From Kosakonia oryzae (GTDB lineage: Bacteria > Pseudomonadota > Gammaproteobacteria > Enterobacterales > Enterobacteriaceae): DNA of 64,000 nucleotides. Below the pieces are notes generated by a model. It saw nothing but the letters and a program-made list of their open reading frames with translations, did not search any database and was not told where the DNA came from. Within the stretch, counting starts at the first letter, position 1; every line of letters begins with the position of its first letter. The stretch lies in the NCBI RefSeq assembly GCF_001658025.2, contig NZ_CP014007.2, positions 4,030,001 through 4,094,000 of the forward strand, written 5' to 3'. Shown piece after piece: positions 30,645 through 40,275 of the stretch. Made by a program: the position numbers and the translations under genes.

Positions 30645-31838
30645 ATGAACAAAAACAGAGGGTTTACGCCTCTGGCGGCCGTTCTGATGCTTTCGGGCAG
30701 CTTAGCGCTTACAGGATGTGATGAAAAACCGGCTCAGCAGGGTGCGGGGCAGATGCCGGAAGTTGGCGTCGTCACGGTCAAGACGGAACCTCTGCAAATC
30801 ACCACTGAGCTACCGGGCCGAACGACTGCTTTTCGCATTGCGGAAGTGCGTCCTCAGGTCAGCGGCATTATTTTGAAACGCAACTTTACGGAAGGCAGTG
30901 ACGTCGAAGCAGGTGTCTCGCTCTATCAGATTGATCCCGCTACTTATCAGGCAGCTTATGACAGCGCCAAAGGCGATCTGGCGAAAGCGCAAGCGGCTGC
31001 CAACATCGCTCAAATGACCGTCAACCGTTATCAGAAACTGTTGGGCACCAAGTACATCAGCCAACAGGATTACGATACTGCGCAGGCGGACGCTCAGCAG
31101 GCTAACGCTACCGTTGTCGCGGCAAAAGCAGCAGTAGAAAGCGCGCGCATCAACCTGGCGTATACCAAAGTGATTTCCCCCATCAGCGGCCGTATCGGAA
31201 CGTCTACCGTCACAGAAGGTGCGCTGGTACAGAGCGGGCAAACCACTGCGCTGACTACCGTGCAGCAGCTTGATCCGATCTACGTTGACGTTACCCAGTC
31301 GAGCAATGATTTTCTGCGTCTGCAGCAGGAAATGGCGAACGGTACGCTGAAGCAGGACAACGGCAAAGCGAAAGTTCAGCTCGTTACCAACGACGGTGTT
31401 CAATACGCCCAGGAAGGTACGCTTGAGTTCTCTGGCGTGACGGTAGACCAGACCACCGGTTCCATCACTCTGCGTGCGGTGTTCCCGAACCCGGATCACT
31501 CGTTGCTGCCGGGCATGTTCGTTCGCGCCAAACTGGAAGAAGGCGTCAACCCAAATGCCATGCTGGTTCCACAGCAAGGTGTTACCCGTACGCCGCGCGG
31601 TGACGCAACGGCGATGGTGGTAGGTGAAGGCGATAAAGTTGAAGTCCGTAATATCGTCGCAAGCCAGGCCATTGGCGATAAATGGCTGGTGACTGACGGT
31701 CTGAAAAGCGGCGATCGCGTGATCATTGCCGGCTTACAAAAAGTCAAACCGGGCGTACAGGTTAAAGCTCAGGAAGTGACTTCTGACAACAAAGAGCAAG
31801 CCCAGGCCGGCGGCCAGTCAGAAAAACCGAAGTCTTAA
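30645..31838 (+). CDS. acrA: AcrA, periplasmic adaptor of the AcrAB-TolC efflux pump
   Basis: Lipoprotein that links AcrB to TolC. The start at 30645 gives 397 residues as in E. coli, with a lipobox LTGC (lipidated Cys25). Lipoyl half-motifs, an alpha-helical hairpin (about residues 100-170) and beta-barrel and membrane-proximal domains follow. acrB starts 22 bases after the stop. An upstream in-frame codon at 30585 would place a lipobox too far inside and was rejected. Confidence 0.98.
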   Translation: MNKNRGFTPLAAVLMLSGSLALTGCDEKPAQQGAGQMPEVGVVTVKTEPLQITTELPGRTTAFRIAEVRPQVSGIILKRNFTEGSDVEAGVSLYQIDPATYQAAYDSAKGDLAKAQAAANIAQMTVNRYQKLLGTKYISQQDYDTAQADAQQANATVVAAKAAVESARINLAYTKVISPISGRIGTSTVTEGALVQSGQTTALTTVQQLDPIYVDVTQSSNDFLRLQQEMANGTLKQDNGKAKVQLVTNDGVQYAQEGTLEFSGVTVDQTTGSITLRAVFPNPDHSLLPGMFVRAKLEEGVNPNAMLVPQQGVTRTPRGDATAMVVGEGDKVEVRNIVASQAIGDKWLVTDGLKSGDRVIIAGLQKVKPGVQVKAQEVTSDNKEQAQAGGQSEKPKS

Positions 31839-31860
31839 CTAAAACAGGAGCCGTTAAGAC

Positions 31861-34800
31861 ATGGCTAAGTTTTTTATCGATCGCCCCATCTTTGCGTGGG
31901 TTATCGCGATTATCATCATGCTGGCGGGGGCTCTCTCGATCCTCAAATTGCCGGTAGCGCAATATCCAACAATTGCGCCGCCTGCAATTCAGATCACGGC
32001 TACCTACCCGGGTGCTGATGCGAAAACGGTACAGGATACCGTGACGCAGGTTATCGAACAGAACATGAACGGTATCGATAACCTGCTTTATATGTCCTCT
32101 GCCAGTGATTCCTCTGGTACGGTACAAATTACAATTACCTTTGATTCCGGAACGGATGCGGACATCGCGCAGGTTCAGGTGCAGAACAAACTGCAACTGG
32201 CCATGCCGCTGTTACCGCAGGAAGTGCAACAGCAAGGCGTTAGCGTCGAGAAATCATCCAGCAGCTTCCTGATGGTTCTCGGGATGATCAGTACCGATGG
32301 TTCCATGACGCAGGAAGATATTGCGGACTACGTCGGCGCAACCATCAAAGATCCGGTCAGCCGTACTTCCGGCGTCGGTGACGTTCAGCTATTCGGTGCG
32401 CAGTATGCGATGCGTATCTGGATGGATCCAAGCAAGCTCAATAACTTCCAGCTCACGCCAGTTGACGTGATTGCGGCTATCAAAGCGCAGAACGCCCAGG
32501 TCGCTGCAGGCCAGTTAGGCGGTACTCCGCCGGTGAAAGGGCAGCAGTTGAACGCCTCTATCATCGCGCAGACCCGTCTGACCTCCACGGAAGAGTTCGG
32601 TAAGATCCTGCTGAAAGTGAACACTGACGGTTCGCAGGTTCGTCTGCGCGACGTAGCGAAGATTGAACTGGGCGGTGAAAGCTATGACGTAATCGCGCGT
32701 TATAACGGCCAACCGGCTGCGGGTCTCGGTATCAAACTGGCAACCGGCGCGAACGCACTCGATACTGCCGAAGCGGTACGTGCGACCATTGCCAAACTGG
32801 AGCCGTTCTTCCCGCACGGCCTGAAAGTGGTTTATCCGTATGACACCACGCCATTCGTTAAGATCTCGATTAACGAAGTAGTGAAAACGCTGGTGGAAGC
32901 GATCGTACTGGTATTCCTGGTAATGTACCTGTTCCTGCAAAACTTCCGCGCAACGCTGATCCCAACGATCGCGGTGCCGGTGGTACTGCTCGGGACATTC
33001 GCGATACTCGCCGCCTTTGGCTACTCCATCAACACCCTCACCATGTTCGGTATGGTGTTGGCGATAGGCCTGTTGGTGGACGACGCTATCGTGGTGGTGG
33101 AAAACGTCGAACGTGTAATGATGGAAGAAGGCCTGCCGCCAAAAGAGGCGACGCGCCGTTCCATGGGGCAGATTCAGGGCGCGCTGGTCGGTATTGCGCT
33201 GGTGCTGTCAGCGGTATTTATCCCGATGGCGTTCTTCGGTGGTTCTACCGGTGCTATCTATCGCCAGTTCTCCATTACTATCGTTTCCGCGATGGTACTG
33301 TCTGTGCTGGTCGCATTGATCCTGACGCCGGCGCTGTGCGCCACAATGCTGAAACCAGTTGCCAAAGGCGACCACGGTGAAGGCAAAAAAGGCTTCTTCG
33401 GCTGGTTCAACCGCATGTTTGAGAAGAGCACGCACCACTACACCGATAGCGTAGGAAACATTCTGCGCAGCACCGGTCGTTATCTGCTGCTCTATATTGT
33501 CATCGTTGCGGGTATGGCGGTGCTGTTTGTGCGCCTGCCAAGTTCGTTCCTGCCGGATGAAGACCAGGGCGTATTTCTCACTATGGCCCAGCTGCCTGCG
33601 GGTGCGACGCAAGAGCGTACGCAGAAAGTGCTGGATGAAGTGACGAAATATTATCTGGAAAATGAGAAAGACAACGTTAACTCCGTCTTTACCGTTAACG
33701 GCTTTGGCTTCTCTGGTCGCGGTCAGAACACCGGTCTGGCGTTCGTATCGCTGAAAAACTGGGACGAACGTCCTGGTGAAGCGAATAAAGTACCCGCAAT
33801 CGCAGGCCGTGCGAGCGCACACTTTGCATCGATTAAAGATGCAATGGTCTTCGCTTTCAACCTGCCAGCGATTGTTGAACTCGGTACGGCAACCGGCTTC
33901 GACTTCCAGTTGATTGATCAGGCGAACCTGGGACATGAGAAATTAACCCAGGCGCGTAACCAGCTGTTTGGCGAAATCGCTCAGCATCCGGATCTGCTGG
34001 TGGGCGTACGTCCTAACGGCCTGGAAGATACACCGCAGTTCAAGATCGATATTGATCAGGAAAAAGCACAGGCGCTGGGTGTGTCGATTAGCGACATCAA
34101 CACCACGCTGGGTGCAGCCTGGGGCGGTAGCTACGTTAACGACTTTATCGACCGTGGTCGCGTGAAGAAAGTGTATGTCATGTCACAGGCCAAATACCGC
34201 ATGCTGCCAAGCGATATTGGTAACTGGTACGTGCGGGCGACCGATGGACAGATGGTGCCATTCTCCGCCTTCTCCAGCACACACTGGGAATATGGTTCAC
34301 CGCGTCTGGAGCGTTACAACGGTCTGCCGTCGATGGAAATCCTCGGCCAGGCGGCACCGGGTAAAAGTACCGGTGAAGCGATGGCGATGATGGAACAACT
34401 GGCCAGTAAGCTGCCGACCGGTATCGGTTATGACTGGACGGGGATGTCCTTCCAGGAACGTCTCTCCGGCAACCAAGCGCCTGCGTTGTATGCTATCTCG
34501 CTGATCGTGGTTTTCCTCTGCCTCGCAGCGCTGTATGAAAGCTGGTCGATTCCGTTCTCGGTCATGCTGGTTGTACCGCTGGGTGTTGTGGGTGCGTTGT
34601 TGGCTGCCACCTTCCGCGGTCTGACCAACGACGTTTACTTCCAGGTGGGCCTGCTGACAACCATTGGCTTGTCGGCGAAGAACGCGATACTTATCGTCGA
34701 ATTCGCCAAGGACCTGATGGATAAAGAAGGCAAAGGCCTGGTAGAGGCGACGCTGGAAGCGGTTCGTATGCGTCTGCGACCAATTCTGATGACCTCGCTG

Positions 34801-35010
34801 GCATTTATCCTTGGGGTACTGCCGTTGGTTATCAGCTCCGGTGCAGGTTCCGGCGCGCAGAACGCAGTAGGTACTGGCGTAATGGGCGGGATGATCACCG
34901 CAACCATACTGGCTATCTTCTTCGTTCCGGTGTTCTTCGTGGTGGTGCGCCGCCGCTTTAGCCGCCGCGGCGAGGATATAGAGCACAGCCATAAGGTTGA
35001 GGAGCACTGA
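31861..35010 (+). CDS. acrB: AcrB, RND multidrug efflux transporter
   Basis: Proton-driven inner-membrane trimer that expels drugs, bile salts and dyes through TolC. The 1,049 residues equal E. coli AcrB. The N-terminus [17 protein letters not shown], the paired aspartates Asp407-Asp408 in [15 protein letters not shown] of helix 4, and the lysine-bearing helix 10 segment [16 protein letters not shown] are present. A strong terminator follows. Confidence 0.99.
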   Translation: MAKFFIDRPIFAWVIAIIIMLAGALSILKLPVAQYPTIAPPAIQITATYPGADAKTVQDTVTQVIEQNMNGIDNLLYMSSASDSSGTVQITITFDSGTDADIAQVQVQNKLQLAMPLLPQEVQQQGVSVEKSSSSFLMVLGMISTDGSMTQEDIADYVGATIKDPVSRTSGVGDVQLFGAQYAMRIWMDPSKLNNFQLTPVDVIAAIKAQNAQVAAGQLGGTPPVKGQQLNASIIAQTRLTSTEEFGKILLKVNTDGSQVRLRDVAKIELGGESYDVIARYNGQPAAGLGIKLATGANALDTAEAVRATIAKLEPFFPHGLKVVYPYDTTPFVKISINEVVKTLVEAIVLVFLVMYLFLQNFRATLIPTIAVPVVLLGTFAILAAFGYSINTLTMFGMVLAIGLLVDDAIVVVENVERVMMEEGLPPKEATRRSMGQIQGALVGIALVLSAVFIPMAFFGGSTGAIYRQFSITIVSAMVLSVLVALILTPALCATMLKPVAKGDHGEGKKGFFGWFNRMFEKSTHHYTDSVGNILRSTGRYLLLYIVIVAGMAVLFVRLPSSFLPDEDQGVFLTMAQLPAGATQERTQKVLDEVTKYYLENEKDNVNSVFTVNGFGFSGRGQNTGLAFVSLKNWDERPGEANKVPAIAGRASAHFASIKDAMVFAFNLPAIVELGTATGFDFQLIDQANLGHEKLTQARNQLFGEIAQHPDLLVGVRPNGLEDTPQFKIDIDQEKAQALGVSISDINTTLGAAWGGSYVNDFIDRGRVKKVYVMSQAKYRMLPSDIGNWYVRATDGQMVPFSAFSSTHWEYGSPRLERYNGLPSMEILGQAAPGKSTGEAMAMMEQLASKLPTGIGYDWTGMSFQERLSGNQAPALYAISLIVVFLCLAALYESWSIPFSVMLVVPLGVVGALLAATFRGLTNDVYFQVGLLTTIGLSAKNAILIVEFAKDLMDKEGKGLVEATLEAVRMRLRPILMTSLAFILGVLPLVISSGAGSGAQNAVGTGVMGGMITATILAIFFVPVFFVVVRRRFSRRGEDIEHSHKVEEH

Positions 35011-35025
35011 TTGTTTCTCTAATAG

Positions 35026-35051
35026 AAAAGGCCGCACTTAGCGGCCTTTTT
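35026..35051 (+). terminator. acrAB terminator
   Basis: Ten-base stem AAAAGGCCGC/GCGGCCTTTT with a five-base loop and a T-run. Confidence 0.92.
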
Positions 35052-35522
35052 CATATCTGCACATCCGAAATTAAAAGCATTTATTGTCTATTCGTTTATT
35101 TTGTACTGCCGATATAAGGCTTATAATAAGTATGTATTTTGAAAGCAGCGATCATTTACCGTTTATAATCCTTAATTATCTGGTACAATCAGTTTAACTC
35201 AGACGATTCCTGGTATAAAAATACCGTTCGGGCTGGAATAATTTCCCCCATGCTAACTTAATGAATCTCAAGGATGAACAAGCAATAACGCCTACAGGCG
35301 TAACAAGCTTCATCGCAAGGTCAAGTTCCTATTTTGTCCATTTTTCTCAAAAAAAACATTATTTGTAATTTTTCGTGATAGCACAATGAAATCCTATTCA
35401 GACTAGCTTATAGTTATATTGACAAACATAAAGCAACGTCTGTCTCTGGTCAGAGCAGAAGTTCCCATCCTGAAACAGCAGTCGGTTAGTAAAAAAAATT
35501 ACCACTCAGAAGGGGATGCGTT
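35052..35522. other. AT-rich non-coding region upstream of tomB-hha
   Basis: About 470 bases with no supported gene. It is visibly richer in A and T than its flanks, with runs such as AAAAAA and TTTATTTTG and many TATAAT-like hexamers. It precedes tomB-hha. Hha binds H-NS, and AT-rich DNA of this kind is a typical H-NS/Hha target, so autoregulation is plausible. Short frames within it lack ribosome binding sites. Confidence 0.6.
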
Positions 35523-35897
35523 ATGGACGAATACTCGCCAAAAAGGCATGATATCGCGCAGCTCAAATTTCTCTGCGAAACGCTGTACCATGACTGCCTT
35601 GTTAATCTCGAAGAGAGCCATCATGGGTGGGTTAACGATCCTACATCAGCGGTCAATTTGCAGTTAAATGAGCTGATAGAACACATAGCGACCTTCGCAC
35701 TTAATTATAAAATTAAGTACAATGAAGATAATAAACTGATTGAACAGATAGACGAATATCTTGACGATACGTTTATGTTGTTCAGTAGCTATGGCATAAA
35801 TACACATGACTTACAGAAATGGCGCAAAACAGGCAACAAACTGTTCCGCTGCTTCGTCAATGTAAGCAAGGCTAATCCAGTTAGCCACTCTTGTTAA
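35523..35897 (+). CDS. tomB: TomB, Hha toxicity modulator / biofilm regulator
   Basis: 124-residue acidic protein, near-identical to E. coli TomB (YbaJ), starting MDEYSPKRHD. It acts as antitoxin to Hha, apparently by promoting oxidation of a cysteine in Hha, and influences biofilm formation and conjugation. All helical, with an Asp/Glu-rich centre (IEQIDEYLDDTF). Start at 35523; hha follows after 22 bases on the same transcript. Confidence 0.96.
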   Translation: MDEYSPKRHDIAQLKFLCETLYHDCLVNLEESHHGWVNDPTSAVNLQLNELIEHIATFALNYKIKYNEDNKLIEQIDEYLDDTFMLFSSYGINTHDLQKWRKTGNKLFRCFVNVSKANPVSHSC

Positions 35898-35919
35898 TTT
35901 TCAACACTAAGGTGAAGAT

Positions 35920-36138
35920 ATGTCCGAAAAACCATTAACAAAAGTTGATTATTTGATGCGTCTCAGACGTTGTCAGACAATTGATACCCTTGAACGTGTA
36001 ATTGAAAAAAATAAATACGAACTTCCGGATGAGGAACTCGCGGTGTTTTATTCAGCAGCCGATCATCGCCTGGCAGAACTGACCATGAATAAGCTGTATG
36101 ACAAAATCCCCTCCTCCGTGTGGAAATTTGTACGATAA
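35920..36138 (+). CDS. hha: Hha, H-NS-associated modulator
   Basis: 72-residue H-NS partner that increases silencing of horizontally acquired genes. The sequence [25 protein letters not shown] is nearly the same as E. coli, and Cys18, the oxidation target of TomB, is present. Ribosome binding site AAGGTGA. Forms the tomB-hha toxin-antitoxin-like operon. Confidence 0.97.
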   Translation: MSEKPLTKVDYLMRLRRCQTIDTLERVIEKNKYELPDEELAVFYSAADHRLAELTMNKLYDKIPSSVWKFVR

Positions 36139-36203
36139 TTCTGCTAACTCTTTTTCTGCGCATAAAGAGCGTTCAGATTCCGTGACGAGTGTCTTCGAAT
36201 CAG

Positions 36204-36764
36204 ATGAATGACGAAAAGCAAAAAATGATTGCCGGATTGCCCTATCTTTCGGCAGATGAAGTCTTGCGCGCCGATCGTCTGCGGGCCAGGCAGTTACTAC
36301 ATCGATACAATCATTCGGCGCCGGAAGAAAAAGCTGAGCGTAAAGATATTCTCTCCCGCCTTCTCGGTCATAGTGATGGGGTCTATATCGAACCGAATTT
36401 TCGCTGCGATTATGGCTACAACATTTTTCTCGGCCGCAATTTCTACGCCAATTTCGACTGCGTCATGCTCGATGTTTGTCCAATCCATATCGGCGATAAC
36501 TGCATGCTGGCGCCCGGCGTACATATCTACACCGCGACGCATCCGCTGGATGTCGCCGAACGCATTAGCGGCGTGGAATATGGCAAACCTGTCACCATTG
36601 GCCACAATGTCTGGATAGGTGGCCGTGCCATTATCAACCCGGGCGTAACGATTGGCGATAACGCCGTCATCGCTTCCGGCGCGGTCGTTGTGAAAGATGT
36701 TCCGGCCAATGTCGTGGTCGGCGGCAACCCGGCGCGGATCATCAAGCCCCTGCCAGCTATCTAA
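36204..36764 (+). CDS. maa: Maa, maltose O-acetyltransferase
   Basis: Left-handed beta-helix (hexapeptide-repeat) acetyltransferase that acetylates maltose and glucose using acetyl-CoA, thought to detoxify excess sugar. Residues from about 60 on show the repeats ([52 protein letters not shown]), with the catalytic histidine in TATHP. The start is uncertain: ATG 36204 gives 186 residues and resembles E. coli, while a GTG at 36189 would add five. Neither has a strong ribosome binding site. Confidence 0.92.
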   Translation: MNDEKQKMIAGLPYLSADEVLRADRLRARQLLHRYNHSAPEEKAERKDILSRLLGHSDGVYIEPNFRCDYGYNIFLGRNFYANFDCVMLDVCPIHIGDNCMLAPGVHIYTATHPLDVAERISGVEYGKPVTIGHNVWIGGRAIINPGVTIGDNAVIASGAVVVKDVPANVVVGGNPARIIKPLPAI

Positions 36765-36864
36765 CTGTTATCGTTTTTTGCGGCAAAACTGTTACTTTTT
36801 TCATACAAAATGGCAACTTAAAATAGCGTGTCCACCTGCAAAACAGTATCAGTAAAGGCGTAAG

Positions 36865-37344
36865 ATGACAGAGATACAGCGGCTGCTCACCGAAACGATT
36901 GAAGAGATCAACCAGCGCGAGAAACGGGATAACCGCCCGCGCTTCAGCATCAGTTTTATTCGCAAACACCCCGGCCTGTTTGTCGGCATGTATCTGGCCT
37001 GGCTTGCCACGCTGGCGGTGATGCTGCAGTCCGAAACCCTTTCCGGCTCCGTCTGGTTATTGATCGTGCTCTTCGTGATCCTGAACGGTTTCTTCTTTTT
37101 TGACGTTTATCCGCGCTACCACTACGAAGATATCGATGTACTCGACTTCCGGGTCTGCTATAACGGCGAGTGGTACAACACACGATTTGTTCCGTCAGGT
37201 TTGATTAACGCGATCCTGCAATCCCCGCGAGTCGAGGAAGAGAGCAAAACCCGGCTGGAAAAAATGGTCGCGCGTAAGGGCGAGCTCTCGTTTTACGACG
37301 TCTTCACCCTCACCCGCCCAGAGAGTGTTCAATCAATTGGTTAA
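36865..37344 (+). CDS. ylaC: YlaC, inner-membrane protein
   Basis: 159-residue protein with a hydrophilic N-terminus ([16 protein letters not shown]), two transmembrane segments at about 35-75 and a cytoplasmic C-terminal domain. It matches E. coli YlaC (156 residues); function unknown. Its last 35 bases overlap the 3' end of the convergent MocR gene. Confidence 0.93.
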   Translation: MTEIQRLLTETIEEINQREKRDNRPRFSISFIRKHPGLFVGMYLAWLATLAVMLQSETLSGSVWLLIVLFVILNGFFFFDVYPRYHYEDIDVLDFRVCYNGEWYNTRFVPSGLINAILQSPRVEEESKTRLEKMVARKGELSFYDVFTLTRPESVQSIG

Positions 37345-38755
37345 GCGTACGTACCGCCGCCGTAAATCGGCTGGCGGACGTATTACCGTACCCCAGAACC
37401 AGCCCGCTGGATGCTGCGCTCTTGTGCAGCCAGAAACGGCTTAATGCATGGGGCGCAAGTTGCCGTTGCCTCGCAGCATGAACTACCGCCTCATCATCAA
37501 TCCCCGGGATCGCCAGCGTTAAGTGCAGCCCACCGCCGCCACCATAAACCTGATGCGCAGCATGCAGCTCATTGCGAACAGCTTCCAGCAGATGCGCTTG
37601 CCGCTTGCGATACAGCCGACGCATCGCGGCGAGATGACGTGCGTAGTGCCCATCTTCAATAAAACGCGCCAGCGTCAGTTGCTCGGCACGATGACCGCCA
37701 CGTAACAAACTACCGATTGCTGGCCCGGCAGCCTGCGCCAGCGCGGGCGGCATCACCATAAAACCAATACGCAACGAGGGAAACAGGGTTTTACTAAAAG
37801 TACCAAGATAAACCACAGGCGGATTCGCCACCATGCCTGACATCGCCGGAATGGGCTCGCCCGGATAGCGAAACTCACTATCGTAATCATCTTCCACAAT
37901 CCAGCTTCCCATGTGCCGGGCATAGTCCAGCAGCGCCAGCCGCCGGGCCGCGCTCATCACTTTACCCAGCGGATACTGATGTGACGGCGAAGTGTAAATC
38001 ATGCGCGGCGGCCGGGCCGCAGGGTTCAGCACCATCCCTTCATCGTCGATCGGCATTCCCGTCACTTCCAGGCCTGCGGCGAGAAAAGCGCTTTTGGCAC
38101 CGCCGTAACCCGGCTCTTCAACCCAGGCATGATCGCCCACGTCGCTGAGTAAATGCACACAAAGCATCAGCGCTTCCTGCGCGCCTTCGGTGATCACTAT
38201 CTGTTCAGCATCGCAATCAATGCCGCGAGATATCGCCAGATGGCGGGCTATCGCTACGCGTAAACGCCATTCACCGGCGGATTCACCATAATTCAATAGC
38301 AGACTGCCTTCATCGCGCCACACGCGTTCAGCCAGCCGTCGCCAGACAGCCAACGGGAAGTAATTTGCCGCCGGAATGCCCGGCGTCAGCGCCAGCGCGG
38401 GGGAATGACGAAAAGCCCCGCCCGGCAGTTGCTGTACACGCTGCGCGAGCGTTACCGATGGTGCCGGGTCCGTTCGCTCCACTGTCGCCAGTTTCGCCAC
38501 ACGAGTGCCCTGGCGATCGCGCAGCACATACCCTTCAACGGCCAGTTGTTCCAGCGCCGCATTCACGGTATTACGCGAAATATGCAGCCTCTCCGCCAGT
38601 ACGCGCGATCCCGGCAACAGGCTGCCGGGCTTTAACATCCCCTGCCGTACCGCATCGCGCAGCGCCACATACAGCGCGCGCTGGCGCGTCAGGCTGGCAC
38701 GCTCCTCCAGCGCCCGGCGCAACAGCGCGTACAATCCTTCCTCAGGAATATTCAT
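37310..38755 (-). CDS. MocR-type (GntR/aminotransferase) regulator
   Basis: Transcription factor made of a GntR winged helix (residues 15-75, with [22 protein letters not shown]) fused to a class I aminotransferase fold. The PLP-binding lysine lies in [15 protein letters not shown]. The start at 38755 gives 481 residues; an upstream codon at 38866 lies within the divergent gene's control region. MocR proteins usually control an adjacent divergent gene, here the GNAT enzyme. It resembles PdxR, but no pdxST or pdxY genes lie nearby, so the effector is unknown. It may be acquired with its neighbour: no E. coli counterpart at this position. Confidence 0.9.
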   Translation of the reverse strand: MNIPEEGLYALLRRALEERASLTRQRALYVALRDAVRQGMLKPGSLLPGSRVLAERLHISRNTVNAALEQLAVEGYVLRDRQGTRVAKLATVERTDPAPSVTLAQRVQQLPGGAFRHSPALALTPGIPAANYFPLAVWRRLAERVWRDEGSLLLNYGESAGEWRLRVAIARHLAISRGIDCDAEQIVITEGAQEALMLCVHLLSDVGDHAWVEEPGYGGAKSAFLAAGLEVTGMPIDDEGMVLNPAARPPRMIYTSPSHQYPLGKVMSAARRLALLDYARHMGSWIVEDDYDSEFRYPGEPIPAMSGMVANPPVVYLGTFSKTLFPSLRIGFMVMPPALAQAAGPAIGSLLRGGHRAEQLTLARFIEDGHYARHLAAMRRLYRKRQAHLLEAVRNELHAAHQVYGGGGGLHLTLAIPGIDDEAVVHAARQRQLAPHALSRFWLHKSAASSGLVLGYGNTSASRFTAAVRTLNQLIEHSLGG

Positions 38756-38852
38756 TATTTTCTCCGCGTGGCCCCATAAAACTATAAAACGATGGCTCTT
38801 TTTATGGAACCAGCACAGCGTTACGCTGCCTCCGCATATACAAGGAGACACA

Positions 38853-39554
38853 ATGAGCCAGTTCAATCACTATCAACAACCTATCGGCGATGCGCTGCCC
38901 AACTGGCAGCCGCGCCCTTTCCCGCAGCGCGTTACTCTCGAAGGCCGTTATTGCCGTCTTGAGCCGTTGGGTACTGAGCACGCCAGCGCGCTGTTTCAGG
39001 CGCATCAACAAGCAGGTGATGACCGGAGCTGGACGTGGCTACTGCGGGAACCGGAAAAAGATGAAGCGGCGTTTCGCGACTGGATAGCAAGCACCTGCAC
39101 GCTGCACGATCCGCTGCATTTTGCCGTCATAGACAACAAAACTTCGCGGCCGGTTGGTAGCCTCGCGCTGATGCGCATTGATGAGAAAAATGGTGTTATG
39201 GAAGTGGGAAGCGTTCATTTCTCGCCGTTGCTGGCCCGTACGCCCGCCTCGACAGAAGCACAATGGTTATTGATGAACTATGCCTTTACAACGCTGGGAT
39301 ACCGGCGCTACGAGTGGAAGTGTAACAGCCTGAATGAGCCGTCACGCCAGGCGGCGCTGCGTCTCGGTTTTCAATATGAGGGCCGTTTTCGTCAGGCGCT
39401 GGTGCTCAAAGGCCATAATCGCGATACCGACTGGTTTTCAATTATTGATGGTGAATGGCCGCAGATTGATCGCGCACTGCAACGCTGGCTTGCCGCCGAC
39501 AACTTCACGGCCGATGGCAAGCAGCGTCACTCCCTGGCATCACTTCGCGCTTAA
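38853..39554 (+). CDS. GNAT N-acetyltransferase, RimJ/RimL-like
   Basis: 233-residue acetyl-CoA-dependent acetyltransferase (PF13302-type). Start ATG 38853 with a perfect AAGGAGA site. The GNAT core lies in residues 60-190, with strands such as [21 protein letters not shown] and the segment [24 protein letters not shown], which carries the acetyl-CoA pyrophosphate loop and the SRxxALRLGF signature. Substrate unknown. It is divergent from the MocR regulator and its stop overlaps that of rpmJ2 by four bases. Confidence 0.88.
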   Translation: MSQFNHYQQPIGDALPNWQPRPFPQRVTLEGRYCRLEPLGTEHASALFQAHQQAGDDRSWTWLLREPEKDEAAFRDWIASTCTLHDPLHFAVIDNKTSRPVGSLALMRIDEKNGVMEVGSVHFSPLLARTPASTEAQWLLMNYAFTTLGYRRYEWKCNSLNEPSRQAALRLGFQYEGRFRQALVLKGHNRDTDWFSIIDGEWPQIDRALQRWLAADNFTADGKQRHSLASLRA

Positions 39555-39691
39555 CGTTTTTTCTTTTTGCCTTGCACCGCTTTGAAACGCGGATTGGATT
39601 TACAGATCACATATAAACGCCCCTTGCGCCGGACAATCTGGCAGTCAGGGTGGCGTTGTTTCGCACTGCGCAATGAATTCAGCACCTGCAT
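39551..39691 (-). CDS. rpmJ2: RpmJ2 (YkgO), alternative ribosomal protein L36
   Basis: 46-residue basic protein ending in KKKKR, matching E. coli YkgO. Only two cysteines remain (Cys17 and Cys30), so the zinc ribbon of ordinary L36 is absent: this is the C-minus paralogue that replaces zinc-bearing L36 when zinc is scarce. The gene begins three bases after rpmE2 and shares its Zur-controlled promoter. Confidence 0.95.
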   Translation of the reverse strand: MQVLNSLRSAKQRHPDCQIVRRKGRLYVICKSNPRFKAVQGKKKKR

Positions 39692-39694
39692 CAC

Positions 39695-39955
39695 TTACTC
39701 CTTTTTATCGCTAAAAAAGCGACCGTAGCGTTGCTGGAAACGTGCCGCGCTGCCTTCGTTAGCAATCACTTTTTGTTTGCCGGTGTAATAAGGATGCGAC
39801 GCCGACGAAACGTCGATGGTGACGTACGGATAGGTCACGCCTTCCAGTTCGATTTCGCGTTCCGTTTTAATGGTTGAACCCACTTTAAAGTACTCGTTGG
39901 CGCTGGTGTCGTGGAACACCACCGTACGATAGTGAGGATGGATATCAGCTTTCAT
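39695..39955 (-). CDS. rpmE2: RpmE2 (YkgM), alternative ribosomal protein L31 type B
   Basis: 86-residue type B L31 with no cysteine, matching E. coli YkgM ([16 protein letters not shown] start, [10 protein letters not shown] centre). It replaces the zinc-binding RpmE under zinc starvation, freeing zinc. A Zur-type palindrome is 15 bases upstream of the ATG. Confidence 0.95.
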   Translation of the reverse strand: MKADIHPHYRTVVFHDTSANEYFKVGSTIKTEREIELEGVTYPYVTIDVSSASHPYYTGKQKVIANEGSAARFQQRYGRFFSDKKE

Positions 39956-39969
39956 GATTCACTCATCTG

Positions 39970-39990
39970 TTTTGTTATAACATAACAAAA
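39970..39990. promoter_or_regulatory. Zur-type operator upstream of rpmE2-rpmJ2
   Basis: A perfect 9+3+9 palindrome, TTTTGTTAT-AAC-ATAACAAAA. Its core GTTATAACATAAC closely resembles the Zur consensus GTTATANTATAAC in enterobacteria. Placement just before rpmE2 fits zinc repression of the C-minus ribosomal protein genes. Confidence 0.85.
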
Positions 39991-40149
39991 GTCTATCGAA
40001 GTTATTTCTCCATTTCAAGCCATCCGCGTTATGCGTTTTTCGCAAAAGCACGTGATCCTGCGCGGACATAAATTAGAAAAGAACGTTATTGGTTGAATTG
40101 TTGCCCCTGAGGCAAGCTGTCCTCACACCTGACGAAGAGGAAGAAGAAA

Positions 40150-40275
40150 ATGCGCTGTTGTTGTCCCCGAACCCTGAACCTGACCAGAACACGATTATTG
40201 ACTGCCTTCGGAGAACACAATGAACGCAACGACGTTACCGATCCTCGATCTTTCCCGCTATACGCACGGCGCTGA
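40150..40275 (+). CDS. Putative cysteine leader peptide
   Basis: A 41-codon frame starting MRCCCPRTLNLTRTRLL, with three consecutive Cys codons (TGT at 40156-40164) and a purine-rich site (AGAGGAAGAAG) before the ATG. It overlaps the first 56 bases of the oxygenase gene in another frame. Upstream are two mutually exclusive short hairpins: 40101-40105 with 40111-40115, and 40108-40112 with 40121-40125. Cysteine-rich leaders upstream of sulfur genes are known in actinobacteria as attenuators; here this is inferred from codon content only. It is too short for homology evidence. Confidence 0.45.
   Translation: MRCCCPRTLNLTRTRLLTAFGEHNERNDVTDPRSFPLYARR

Noticed and set aside
35419-35667. 82-codon plus-strand frame upstream of and overlapping tomB
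   Set aside because: No ribosome binding site, crosses the tomB start in another frame, and has no conserved features.
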